Below, piece by piece: positions 21,627 to 32,876 of a stretch of 64,000 nt of DNA; position 1 is the stretch's first letter, and each line of letters opens with the position of its first letter. The stretch lies in NCBI GenBank assembly GCA_020744425.1, contig JAGMUV010000002.1:4570501-4634500 (forward strand), read 5' to 3'. The translations under genes and the position numbers were made by a program. Under the pieces are notes generated by a model. That model had not been told where the DNA came from. It saw only the letters and a list, made by a program, of their open reading frames with translations, and made no database searches. Source of the DNA: Dactylonectria macrodidyma (Eukaryota > Ascomycota > Sordariomycetes > Hypocreales > Nectriaceae).

Positions 21627-23190
21627 ATGGCAAACCGCGGGTTGCCACTTTGTCCACACAACGAGATCTTTTGTATCCATGATCTGAAAGAGAAGGGCTC
21701 GAAGAAGCTACCACGGATCTATCAAGGTAAGAGATATCAAGGGTTCGGATGAGCTCGTAGTTACAAACAACTATCTAACTTGGTGATCACAGAATACTAC
21801 AATCATGGGTCCATGGACATGCTCACGTACGTTTCTCAACACCACGTTGAGCACTACTGATTACAAGAGCAGCTTGCGCGACAACGAGACAGCCTTTGAT
21901 CGATTTAAGATAAGGCCTCGCATCCTCCGAGATGTCTCAAATATCGACCCGTCTACCACTGTTTGCGGAAGAAAGGTGGCGTTCCCATTCGGCTTTTCTC
22001 CAGCGGCAGCTCACAAAATCGCCCATGTTGACGGCGAGGTTGGCACCTCTCGTGCAGCCGCGGCTCAGAATATTCCCATGGGGCTCTCGGCATACGCAAC
22101 TACATCGCTTGAAGATGTTATTTCTGTCGGGCGAGACAATCCTTACTTTATGCAAATCAATTTCCTGATGGACAAGAAGCTGATGAAGAGTCTCTTACAT
22201 CGTGCTGAAGGTTTGTGCAGATTCTTAATTCTTACAATTATTCGAGAATATGTTTTGAAAGGGGGCTAATCGAATACAAGTTGCGGGTTATCACGCTGTT
22301 ATCCTTACCGTCGACGCTCCCATGTATGGCATCCGATTGAATGAAGGCCGCAACAATTTTGGCATGCCTGACGGCATTGAATACCCCAATCTGGCCCCTG
22401 GTATGGACATGAGTAGTTTGGCAAAGGAGAATGACCCTCTTGCTTATGGTAGAAGAAATCCAACACACAGTTCATCGGCGTCATACTAAAGTTCATCCAC
22501 ACAGACCCTTCCGTTACCTGGGAGAATGCGGTGAGATTCATGAGAGAGTCGACCAAGCTTCCTATCTGGATCAAAGGGGGTAAGAAGACGAGGGCATCCG
22601 CAGCTCAGATCTGAGGAGCCTGCAATGCTGACTTGCTCACCAGTCTATACACCCGAGGACGTTGAGCTAGCTATCGAGCATGGCTTGGATGGGGTCATCA
22701 TCTCTAATCATGGAGGACGTCAACTTGACAGCGTCCCCGCTACAATTGACGCACTCCGAGAATGTGCGCCTGTCGCGAAGGGCCGCATACCCATCGCAAT
22801 TGATGGTGGTATCCGTCGCGGTACAGACATTTTCAAGGCAGTGGCTCTCGGTGCGGACTTATGCTTCGCTGGCAGAATCCCGATTTGGGGTCTTGCGGTA
22901 CGTTTTCAAATGTTTTGCAAATAGTCCTCTTTGTATCTTCATATCAAGCGAGAGGTCGCACACTGACCTTTGACTTTAGTGGAACGGAACTGACGGTGTA
23001 GAGTTGTCAATCAAGCTCTTGTACAGAGAATTCGAGAAGACCATGGGGTTAGCTGGGTGAGTGCTTGCGAGATAGAGCCGGGTTCAGGCCAAATTGCTAA
23101 CAAGCACTTCAAAGTGTTTCCAAGGTTGATGAGATCTCCCCTGCCCATCTATCCGTTTTTGATCACAAGGGTGCGCTGGCGAAACTGTAG
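21627..23190 (+). CDS. FMN-dependent 2-hydroxy-acid oxidase/dehydrogenase
   Basis: This is an alpha-hydroxy-acid oxidase family enzyme (glycolate/lactate oxidase fold), which oxidises an L-2-hydroxy acid to a 2-keto acid with FMN. The eight exons are 21627-21726, 21793-21826, 21870-22210, 22281-22448, 22505-22579, 22644-22897, 22980-23056 and 23115-23190; they give 374 residues. Family signatures: EYYNHGSMDMLT, DNETAFDRFKIRPRILRDVS, PFGFSPAAAHKIAH, a TIM-barrel Lys in PIWIKGV (about residue 238), active site SNHGGRQLD with His262 and Arg265, and FMN-phosphate loop DGGIRRGTDIFKA. It has no cytochrome b2 heme domain, so it is an oxidase-like rather than flavocytochrome form. The second intron is only 43 nt. 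Substrate is unknown. Confidence 0.9.
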
Positions 23191-23332
23191 GCATACTGAG
23201 GCAATTGGACATCCCATTCACGACGTTTGATTGTGTGAATGCTTGGTTCACTCATCAATTATAAACCAACTTTTACTGATCTAGATGCGCTTGAATGCCT
23301 CCCGCAGGAGCGAATTCTAAGTCAACTTTTAT

Positions 23333-25148
23333 CTACTCTGGAATTTGGTGATCCTTAGCATCAACTCCCGACGCCCATCTGTATTTTGCAGCAGCATGGT
23401 CTTCTGGGGGGTATTTGGAACCCTCGGCACCATAGAAGTTCTCTCGGTACGTGCCTCCGGGAACGGCGTAGTCATCCCAGAACAAGCCTCGCGCTCGAAG
23501 CTCCGGCAATAATAGCTCGATGATGTCTTTGAACGATTGTGGAAAGACGGCATAAGCCTGAAAGGTTAGCAAATCGTTGTTTTCTCTGTTATGGAGAAAA
23601 ACTTACAAAGTTGAAACCGTCGACGTCAGCTTCGTTAACCCATGTTTCGAGGCTGTCGGCTACTTGAGTAGGCGTGCCAACAAATAATGGGCCATTTCCT
23701 CCAATGCTCACATGTTCTGCGACTGTGTGCTTGGTCCACTTAGAATTGGCGGGCGAGAACTTGGCATAGCCTTCGACAGTTGACCTGTTGTCAAGTTAGA
23801 AACAAAGAACACCTAAAGCTCGCGTTTGGTGAAATACTTGACGGCGTTGCTTTCGACCTGTCGCAGCTCCTCCTCGTCACCGTATTTATCCAAGTCCATT
23901 CCAGTCCATCCACCAAACAGCGAGAGAGCGCCCTCGAGCGAGGCATACTGCTTGTAGTCGTTGTACTTTGCCAGAGCCTCTTCCTCGGTTCGGCCCAAGA
24001 TCGCCGTGACGAGCGCGAGCACCTTGATCTTGCTGGCATCTCTGCCAAACTCATCCCGGGCTATTTGGCGAATCTCGGAAATGTTTTTCTTGCAAACGGC
24101 AGGCGCGTGGGCAGAGGTGAAGATGGCCTCGGCGTGCTGCGCGGCAAAGGCCTTGCCCGCTTTTGAGGCTCCAGCTTGGAGGAGAAGCGGCGTTCGCTGA
24201 GGGCTGGGATCAACCAAGTGAGGGCCTGGGACAGTGAAGAACTTTCCGTCGTGGTTGATCTGGCGAACTAGCTCTGGTGCAGTGTAGATGCCCTTCTCGC
24301 GGTCGAGCTGGACGGCGTCGTCGCGCCACGAGGACTGCCAGAGCTTGTACATGACCTTCATGTACTCTTCTGCCTGCGCGTAACGATCGGTATGCTGCGG
24401 CATGTCAATAAGAATATTCTCAAATCGGTAGGAATACCCACATCGAGCTGCTCATTTCGACCCATGTTCCTCGCAGCAGAGTCAAGGTAACTAGTTACAA
24501 TCTAGCACGAGTTAGTCTGCGCCGTCTACGACAAGGGTATTTCTGTTTCATACATTCCAGCCAACTCTGTTCCAATTGTTAGCGCAGGGCATCAAATAGA
24601 AAGTAGATATACATGCCTTCCCTTGGTCAGATGATCCACGGTAGAAAGACGCCTGGCGAGATGATAGGGCTGCTCGTAGGTAGTCGAGACGGTGACACCA
24701 AATCCAATGTTCTTCGTTGCAGCAGCCATGGCGGGGACCGCCACGAGAGGCTCTGTCAGGGGCCATTGGGCACCGGAGATGATGGCAGGATCAAGAGACT
24801 TCTTGTAAACATCATAACCTCCTGTGAAATTGGTTAATGGCTTATTGCAAAACCTCTCATGAGCGCATCATACCAAGAACATCGGCAATGAAAATGCCAT
24901 GGAATTTGGCATCTTCCAAGAGTTTGGCTAGATTGATCCAATGTTCAATATCCTTGAACTGCCATGACTTGTCGTCAGGGTGTCGCCATAGCCCTGGTGA
25001 CTGATGTCCGCTGCCTGTTTCTCACAAAGAAGATGGATCAGCATCATGCCGTCCAGGAAATTGATTTTGGGCACTGCATACACATCATGACAAAGGCATT
25101 GATGATGAGGTTCTTCTTGCCCTTGGGCTTCTCGTCTTGTGATGCCAT
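23333..25148 (-). CDS. DszA/NtaA/SnaA-type FMN-dependent monooxygenase
   Basis: This is a bacterial-luciferase-like flavin monooxygenase. Relatives oxidise nitrilotriacetate, dibenzothiophene sulfone or other xenobiotics and use FMNH2 from a partner reductase. The eight exons are 25148-25082, 25014-24874, 24821-24617, 24566-24554, 24501-24442, 24394-23838, 23784-23607 and 23557-23333; they give 481 residues. Family signatures: NLAKLLEDAKFHGIFIADVLG, SGAQWPLTEP, TKNIGFGVTVSTTYEQPYHLARRLSTVDHL, RVGWNIVTSYLDSAARN, ERY-like TDRYAQAEEYMKVMYKLW, FTVPGPHLVDPSPQRTPLLL and GTPTQVADSLETW. Intron 3 has a GC donor (GGAAG|GCATGT), and the next exon is only 13 nt. No reductase gene is nearby. It is convergent with the oxidase gene, 140 bases away. 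Confidence 0.88.
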
Positions 25149-25981
25149 GATTTCTTCTTGCCGACTTCCACTATATCCCGAGGATGCTGATACTGACTCA
25201 CGAGCCTGTTAGAACGTCGCATCGTGACAAGCAGGCTTTATCTTTGGAGTTCGGTAACCTCGATTTACTAGCCCGAGCCATCGGTTGTATGTCGGGGTAT
25301 GAATTGCGTGATTCTCGCAGTTATGATACACTCGCATAATCTCGTTGCAATGTGTTAGTGCGCGTCGAATGAGCGGGGAGCTCTGAATACAGTGGTTGAG
25401 TGGTTCTCGGCATTGCATGCGGGTCCGCAAGTGTGGATGACAGTGTCTATCATTGAGGGGAAGCAGGATGGCGCAATCATTGACGGGTGTTGCAAATATC
25501 CAAGGATCGGTAGTCCCCGGCACTTACATGTTTACCAATGAGAACTAACGATACAAGGCCGTCTTATTCAGCCTTTAGTAGCATTGGCAGCTTTTCTGGG
25601 CTGATTTCTATCATACGAGGGTCTTGACGAGGGGCAATAACCTGGTGAACCAAATCTAAGCGACACATCCGTCAAAGTTACGACGTAAGGCTTGGTTTGA
25701 TGCTTTTTTTCAATAATTGCAGCATTAACTTGATTTTATGCTTTAAACCAAGCTATATTCAAAAGTGGTATTCACGATGATTACGAGTGGAGGTGGTTTC
25801 ATGACTGTGGGAATGATACTTGCCATCATGGAAAGGCTTCTTTTAACAGATATCAACTGTCTAAGTCTATTATTGAAAGTCTATCGTCTTGAATGTAAAA
25901 ATCAAAGCAAGCAGCCTTCTGGTCAGTCTAACTTTTGAAGTTGATATCTCGCAGAGATATTCCCTATTCACGCCATCCAAT
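25149..25981. other. Intergenic
   Basis: This is the upstream region of the FMN monooxygenase and the 3' flank of the transporter gene. It is AT-rich at 25690-25880. No conserved frame, repeat or RNA gene is seen. Confidence 0.45.
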
Positions 25982-27679
25982 CTAAGCCTTGAGTCCCTTG
26001 ACCTGCTCCGTATCCTCGCCAGAGTTGGAGGCATCGAGCTGGCTGCCAGCCGAATCAGAGCCACCAGCCTCTACGCCAAAGTGCGAAGGGGTTCCAAAGT
26101 GGCGCAGCACAAGCCAGGCTGGGCCGACAGCGAGAGCCCACAAGAGGAAGTTGAAATAGACTCCTCCGACTTCGGCAAAGAGCGGTAGGGAAGTCAAGCC
26201 ATAGCTGACGGCTTGCCAGGCAGACTCTGTGCCACGGAGAAGGGCCGAGTAGCGGATGATTTCGTCCTGAGTGTCGGCAAGATTGTGGATGATGAAGTAC
26301 CTTGAGTCCTAGTTAGCAAAATTTACATGAGACCGGGGTGGCTGGTTGACATACAGGAACAAATAGTTGAGCTGGAATCCAATCGTGAGGAAGATGTAGA
26401 GAGCAAAAGCAGCTCCAAATCCAGAGGAAGACCAATCGTAGGTAGGTCTAGTATGGCGGAACCTAGTAACCAGGATGGTCGCCCAAGTCCACCATGCTCC
26501 TTGGAGAGTGACGATACCCCAGAAAGCGCCTCTCGTTCTCGTTTTGAGAGAGACGCTAGTTCGGTCAAGCCACAACTAAAGAGAGGTTAGACATTTTTGC
26601 GGAGACGGTTAATAATGAGCAAAACATACTCCGAGGACGTTTCCAACAGACACGGCAACGATACCGGCGAGGAATGATCCCAAGGCTCGAGATCGGACAG
26701 TGAACCAAGCTAGACTCCGTCAGCAAAAGTTGTTAGTTTGAAGAACAAGTACACTTACCGCTCATGTAAGTGAAGAAGACAGCTTCGGCAAACACAGCTT
26801 GTCCGATGAACAGCAAGATGAGTAGAAACTTCTTGGTAAAGAAGAGGCTGGTGGTCTTTCTGATTTCGAACCAGGGGTTGTTGAGGATGCTCAACTCGAC
26901 CTTCTTTCCGTCCTTGCGCTCGACCTCCTCGGGCTTGGTGAGGAACAAGGCGACGAGAGGGCCAGTGGCCTGGATCGCGATGAAGACGAGGAAGACGGTG
27001 TACGAGACCTTGCCAGCCTCGTCGCGGTCCGCGTTAAGACCTAAGTTGATGGCACCTCCCAGGATCTGGCCTCCTAGTCGATAGGTCAACCAGTAACCAA
27101 GTGCCTTCCCGCGGTTCCACGGCTCTGGATACGCAATGGCGATGGCGGCCTCGGCCATCCAGAAGACGCCGGCAGAGATGCCGCAAAGAGCTGCACCGAC
27201 GAGCACGAGCCATTCGGTACCGAATCTGTTGTTTGTGTAGAGACCCGCAGCAAAGGGAGCATATCCAACGCTAGAAATCTTGTTAGTTTAAGCCATCTTG
27301 GACTTTGAACGATCGAAAAACGTACGTTCCGAAGATCAGGGCACCCTTGATGCCGACGTAGCGCACAAAGGCACTTCCAAAGTAGCAAGAAACGACCATG
27401 AGACAAAAGGTCAGGGCGTTGGCGGCGTTGATCAACTTGGGCGATGCTGCACCACCAGCACCCAGCGAGTTCATGGCCACCCAGATTCCGGGTGCTGCAA
27501 AATTGCAGAGGCCAAGGACCGTGATGTTGTAAAAGGTTGACTTGTGCCATCTCACTATCAGATAGTCAATATATGAATATTCTCATGACACCATGTTTCA
27601 AGGCTCAAGGCTCACCTGGATGCTGTTGATCCTTGGGTGGAGCAATCTCGCTCTCGTTGTGCCGAGAGGGAACCGCCAT
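25982..27679 (-). CDS. UNC93-like MFS membrane protein
   Basis: This is a member of the fungal UNC93-like (DUF895) branch of the MFS fold, a likely transporter or channel regulator in the plasma membrane. The six exons are 27679-27616, 27554-27326, 27270-26759, 26709-26630, 26575-26355 and 26300-25982; they give 474 residues. After a short charged N-terminus, RWHKSTFYNITVLGLCNFAAPGIWVAMNSLGAGG is the hallmark start. About eleven membrane segments follow, including GAALCGISAGVFWMAEAAIAIAYPEPWNRGKALGYWL, which is strongly conserved in this family. The C-terminus is acidic and Ser-rich. It lies between the two flavin monooxygenase genes on the same strand, so it may move a substrate or product of that pathway; this is inference. 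Confidence 0.88.
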
Positions 27680-28366
27680 TGTGAGATCTTCTCTCTATTT
27701 AGAGCTCGTCTGGGCTGCAGATGTCTTGCGAGAAGTCGAAAGATGGCTGATCCAAGTCTGAAAAAGGCTGATGATCCCAGTGTTCTTGGCAGATAGGGAG
27801 TGCTGCACATCTTCCTTATATGTATCCATGCTTTTTGCCTTGGCTGCCAAAATTCTAATTCTCCGGTCCATGTTCTTGCCACATGGCATAGCAAAGCACG
27901 CCATACCTAGCCCTGTCCTGCTCTGCCATCTAGGTTTTTGGGCATCCCGGCATCTCGGTTTAGTGCCAACGTTTTACCGTTATCATATGGCGTTTGTCAA
28001 TCTAGAACGAGGTAGGGGGGGTCTCTTTTTTCTCATCTAGACGACATCCGTTCTCCCTAGCTCGAGCCAAGATACTGCCTATTGATGTCGACTGAGAATC
28101 CGGTTGAAGCTGTCAAAGGGTCAAGTGGTTCTTCAGCGCGTAGCTCGGGGTCAGAGTGATGGCCCACAATCATACCAGGATGGGCAAACGTGCCGAGACG
28201 CTCCAGTTAGTGTGGTTCTCATCCCTGTCATGACTAGACGAGTAGTGGCTGTCACATCATACACAGGAATCGTCGCGACATGGTGGACAAATGGCGTGCA
28301 AAGCATTCTTATCATGAAAATGTTTCATTAGAAGATGTCTGTTTAGCCCAATGAGCTTGGCACAGT
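27680..28366. other. Intergenic
   Basis: This is the upstream region of the UNC93-like gene and the 3' flank of the FAD monooxygenase gene. Short frames have no recognised similarity. A G7 run lies near 28014-28020. Confidence 0.45.
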
Positions 28367-30318
28367 CTACGGAACCCCCCACCAATTCTCATGCACGTCT
28401 CTGAGATCTACCACGCCTGGGAGTGACAGATACGGCGTCATGTCCGACTTGGGATCCGTCTCGAGCCTAGTCCAGCCATTGCCGAAGTACCACGCGAACC
28501 TATTCCCCGAATCCGAGAGGCTCTCGTAGTCCCAATCTTCCCATCTGGGATCCCGTCGGATCACCGTGAGGTGAGCCGCGCTGCCGGGCCAGAGCCCATG
28601 GACCCGTTGGCCCGGACGGCCTCCGTTGTACCAAGAGCTGCAGTTATCCGTGACGACCGTCTTGACGAAGAAGGCGTCTGAAAACTCGGTGAAGTCATCA
28701 GCAGCTTTTTGCTTTGGCGTGATGGACTTGATGCCCTCCCGGGATGCTTTCCGCAGCAGCTTGGCGTAGTATGTCAGCTGGGTCTCGACGCTCTGCGGAA
28801 CCGTCCCCGATGGGCCCGTCGCCTGGGGGCCATGGACGAAGAGAAAGTTAGGAAACCCTGGTGTTGCAAGGCCCAGGTATGTATAGGGGAAGCCGTGGCC
28901 GCTCTCTGTGCCCCAGACAGTCGCGAGATCCTGCCCATGAGCGCGGATGGGAAATCGTGGCACCATATCGACGTTGGCACCCGTGGCACAAATCACTGCG
29001 TCGACATCCCTTTGCACGCCATCTTCCGTCTCGATGCCCGTCTCGGTGAATCTCTTGATGCGCGTTTGGATGTAATCGACGTTAGGCTCGGAGATGGCCT
29101 CGAGATATCCCGGACCAGGCGTAAGACGACGGCAGTTTGGTGAAAAGTCAGGCACAATGTGCTCTATCAGCTCAGGCTTCTTCACGAGCCTCTCCTTCAT
29201 GATGTCAATGAACTTGTTGCGGAGTTCATTGTTATCCTCCGTGTTCCGGAAAAAGGATCCAAAACGACGCCAGTAACTGTCCTCGAGGTTCTTCCGGAAG
29301 GCCAAGTAGGCCTTGGGGTCCTCTTTGAACAGCTTCTTTTGCTCCTCCGAGTACGGTTGAGGTGCAAATGTCCGCTCATCGCCTGCCCACGATGCAGCGA
29401 TCCAGGTCTTATTCCGGGCATAGTGATCCAGTCTTGCCACCGATTTTTGCAGGTTTGCAACGACTTGGATCCCACTGGCTCCGTTTCCGATGACGGCTAC
29501 CTTCTTGTCTTTGGGGTCAAATGACGGATCCCAATTGGAGGCGTGGCGAAGAAGGCCTTTGTAGTCGGAGATTCCGGGATAGTCGGGGAGTTTCCAGGCG
29601 TTAAATCTGCCAATCGAGGACAGAACAAACTCGGCCTTGTCGACTGTCTCCTCGCCCGTCTCTACGTTCTTCACCGTGATCACCCATACGCCTTCTTCAC
29701 CATCCCAGACCGTGTCCACAACCTGGCGACTGAGCTTCGCGTACTGGTACACATCATATTTGCGTGCAATGCTTTGCCAGTACTCTCGAATCTCATGTCC
29801 TGGGGCAAACTGATCGGACCAATCCGTTTTGGGGTCAAACGTACTCTGGTACACATGCGACGGGATATCGCAACGGACACCTGGATAGACATTCTCAAAC
29901 CACGTACCAGCCTATTCAATGGTCAACAAGCTAGAGCAAAATAGCCTTGAGTTTGATAAAAACGTACCAGATCCGCATTCTTCTCGTAAATGGTCAGTTG
30001 AATCCCCGGCACCTTTTTAGGCAGCAAGACGCCAGCCAGGATGCCGGCAAGGCCACCTCCAATAACCGCCACCCTCAAGGATCGAGGTTCATCGACATAT
30101 CTGTCGACCAGTGTGAGACGAGGGTTGTCGTACGGAGAAGAAGCGGCCTTGCCCTTGGCTCCATTTAGGACCGGAAGGCCGTTTTGGGCTTCCGGGGCTG
30201 CTGGGGTCACGACCGGTTGTGCTGCTGGAAGATTGGTCCCTGACTCGTGCTTCTCGGCCGTCTTAGTGCCGGCTCCGAGAGTGCCATTTTGGCCCTGGCT
30301 CACGGTACGGAGGGTCAT
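28367..30318 (-). CDS. FAD-dependent monooxygenase, Baeyer-Villiger type
   Basis: This is a class B flavoprotein monooxygenase that oxidises ketones or aldehydes (or N/S atoms) with NADPH and FAD. Exons 30318-29968 and 29911-28367 give 631 residues. A disordered leader of about 80 residues precedes the FAD-binding LRVAVIGGGLAGILAG (about 82-95). Next comes AGTWFENVYPGVRCDIPSHVYQ, typical of BVMOs. The fingerprint YKGLLRHASNWDPSFD (about 234) fits the FxGxxxHxxxW(P/D) pattern with Tyr for Phe. NADPH-binding VAVIGNGASGIQVV follows. Later motifs are ATGANVDMVPRFPIRA and NFLFVHGPQATGPSG. Members often work in fungal secondary metabolism (toxin pathways included) or catabolism; the substrate here cannot be read from sequence. 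Confidence 0.9.
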
Positions 30319-31470
30319 GGTGTTGTGTGGCAGTTGAATTGGGATGGTCTGTAGCTTGCTCAAGGCTCAAACTCAAGGGCAAACGAAGAAGAATTGGGCG
30401 AGCCCACGCCAATCCTTTATTCGACTCTTCCAACTGCCGCCTCGCTTCAACCCCGACTGCACCGAGCACGTATCTACAGTGCCGTGTGACATCATTTTGG
30501 TGTTGCCATACGCGTGCGTGCTTCTGTCACAATAGTAATCGTGTAGTGATCACGTCTCAGCCCCACGCTCTTACACCATCGCTCGCCCCACCATTCTTAG
30601 GCCCAAGGGAAGCTTCTCTACCAGTCGGAGCCATGCGATTGATGGCGTCGCATCGTACGCCCTGCAAGTCATTAGGAAGGGATTCTAACTGAAACTGGTC
30701 AAAACGACGCGGACAGATCTAATCTCGGATATCCCACAACGGTAAGCGCAAACAAAGAATAGGCAGCGCAGTTTGTTCCCAAGTTTTCCAGCCCGACTTT
30801 CGACATTGGCTCTGTTGTGCTTCATGAGATGTGTTGCTGCTTGATGAATTTTGGCTCCAAACTTAAGTCAAACATGTGATGCATTGACAAGGAGTCTACT
30901 TGGTAGAATCCTGTCGGTTCTTTCCAATTATTTGTAAATTTGCTTAAGAACACATCCGACAGGGAAAAAGAAATGATGTGTGGGCATTCTTCACCTTTTT
31001 TCACCTAGGCTCTAACAGTCTTATCGATCAAGTTGTCCTTGACTCTGTCCGCACACACGGCTCTAACAAGGTAGTTGAGCCAATTAACTACAGTGGGCGT
31101 GTGTGACAGGTTGGAATCAGAATTGAGTAAATCGAATTCTTTGAGGCCGAGCTTGAGAAAACTCACACGCTCAGGTGGCGAGTTTGCTATGAGGAATGGC
31201 AAACTTAGCAAACGTAGTCAAGGCAGGCAATTTGATACCACAATCTAGTTTATAGTTTCGAAATGTTTCTCTAGTTTGCCAGTCTGTACGCAAACTCTCA
31301 CACGCGATGTTGCTCTATTTTGCAATTAACTAAGCGCCTCTGCTTATCATTCACTTGTTCTCTCTTTTGTACTTAAGCCGTTACATATCGCCCTTACCAC
31401 GAAAAACACACCAGTATCCTAAACTCAACATCTTTCATCCCACCAGTGCACTTGTCTCAGCAATCGAAAT
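30319..31470. other. Divergent intergenic region, FAD monooxygenase / BTB protein
   Basis: Both flanking genes start here on opposite strands. No credible coding frame is present. The AT-rich part (31000-31400) leads into the leader of the BTB gene. No clear regulatory site could be named. Confidence 0.45.
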
Positions 31471-32684
31471 ATGACGGGCTTTAACGAGCCAGGTGCAGAA
31501 CATGAGCTGCCTCGACGCCCATCTCCATGTTGGCTCAACCGCGATAACCAGAATGTTGGGATGGACAATCTCGACTCGACTTCTTTTCCAATCCCCAAAT
31601 CGACGCTTTTTACTAGTGGAAAGCTTGTCGACATGACTGTTCGCTGCGGCGGGCGCGAATTCAAGGTGCATAGCGCCATTGTCTGCACTCAATCCTCGTT
31701 CTTTCAGAAGGCGTTCTCTGACGGTCTCAAGGTTAGTAACTGACCACCTAGTCCGCCTCATACATGCATTAGGCTGGGTTGACATAATTTGTATGACTGC
31801 TAACTGCTTTGTAGGAAGGCTCTACTCTGGTTATCGACTTGCCACATGATGACCCAGTCATTCTTGACCGGTTCCTTGAGTTTCTGTACACTGGAACTTA
31901 CCGCGATGAAATCGGATGTTTTGGCAATGCTCCATCCACTGCTTCCATGATGAACTCCGAAGAAATACGAAAGAGCCTAGGACGTCATCCTGGCGTCATC
32001 TGCGAAGACAATACTTCCGAAATTGCGGAGTCGGAGACGACGGAGACGACGGTTGGCGATGACGAAGGCATCGAAGCAGAAGATGGAGAAGAAGAGGAGG
32101 AGGAAGATGAGCATGGCGATGAGTACTGCGACGAAGATCCAGATGATACAGGCTACCGCCCCCCTTATAAGGACCGAAAGGAGCCGAAAGACGAATACGA
32201 CGAGTTCGGCGGCGAATACGACGAGTTCGACGAGTTCAACGACGAATTCACCAGCCAGCTTCGGAGCCATCCGTTTGAGACTTGGTGTCTTTTCAAATCA
32301 GGACGGGAACTGGATGAAGAACAATCAAGCGCGGTACAAACGGTAGCCAAGGAGCGTAACGATTTGCTCTTGTCTCTGCGCCTCTACGGCATGGCAGACA
32401 AATACGGCGTGCCCGCTCTGAAGCTCCTGGCCAGAGACAGATTCTACCGGGCGGCAGAGTTGGCTTGGGAGGATACCAAGTGTTTCCCAGAGGTTGTCGA
32501 TGAGCTCTTTTGCCACCCCCCCGAAACTGACATGACGTTACGCGATATTGTATGTCGGCTTGTTGGGAGCAGGCTCCACGACAGTCAAGTCAGGGACAAG
32601 ATTTGGCCCTTAATGCGGCAGCACCGTGATTTCGCTTTTGGTGTCATGGAGTACATGACATATTTTAGCGGAACCTCTTGGTGA
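31471..32684 (+). CDS. BTB/POZ domain protein with acidic insert
   Basis: Exons 31471-31731 and 31815-32684 give 376 residues. The BTB fold is seen in SGKLVDMTVRCGGREFKVHSAIVCTQSSFFQKAFSDGLKEG, followed by IDLPHDDPVILDRFLEFLYTGTY. The BTB core is interrupted by a long acidic insert (EEEEEEDEHGDEYCDEDPDD) and a repeated Tyr-Asp-Glu-Phe segment. After that come helices YGMADKYGVPALKLLARDRFYRAAEL, as in the second half of fungal BTB proteins. Such proteins may be Cul3 adaptors or nuclear scaffolds; this family is large in fungi and mostly unstudied. Nothing shows a catalytic role. It flanks the flavoenzyme genes. Confidence 0.85.
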
Positions 32685-32876
32685 TAGATGAGCCGATTTC
32701 ACGTTCATAGGATGATATTTTTGAAAATAGAATTGTGAAGAAAGTAGCCATTCAAACTTGAAACCAACACCAAATTTTCGGGATGGGCGCTCTATGCTTT
32801 GACATAAATCGCTTTGACAGAGAACCTCGCTAATACCTATGTTCCATTTGCATTTGCATTTCCTTCTAGTAGTCAT

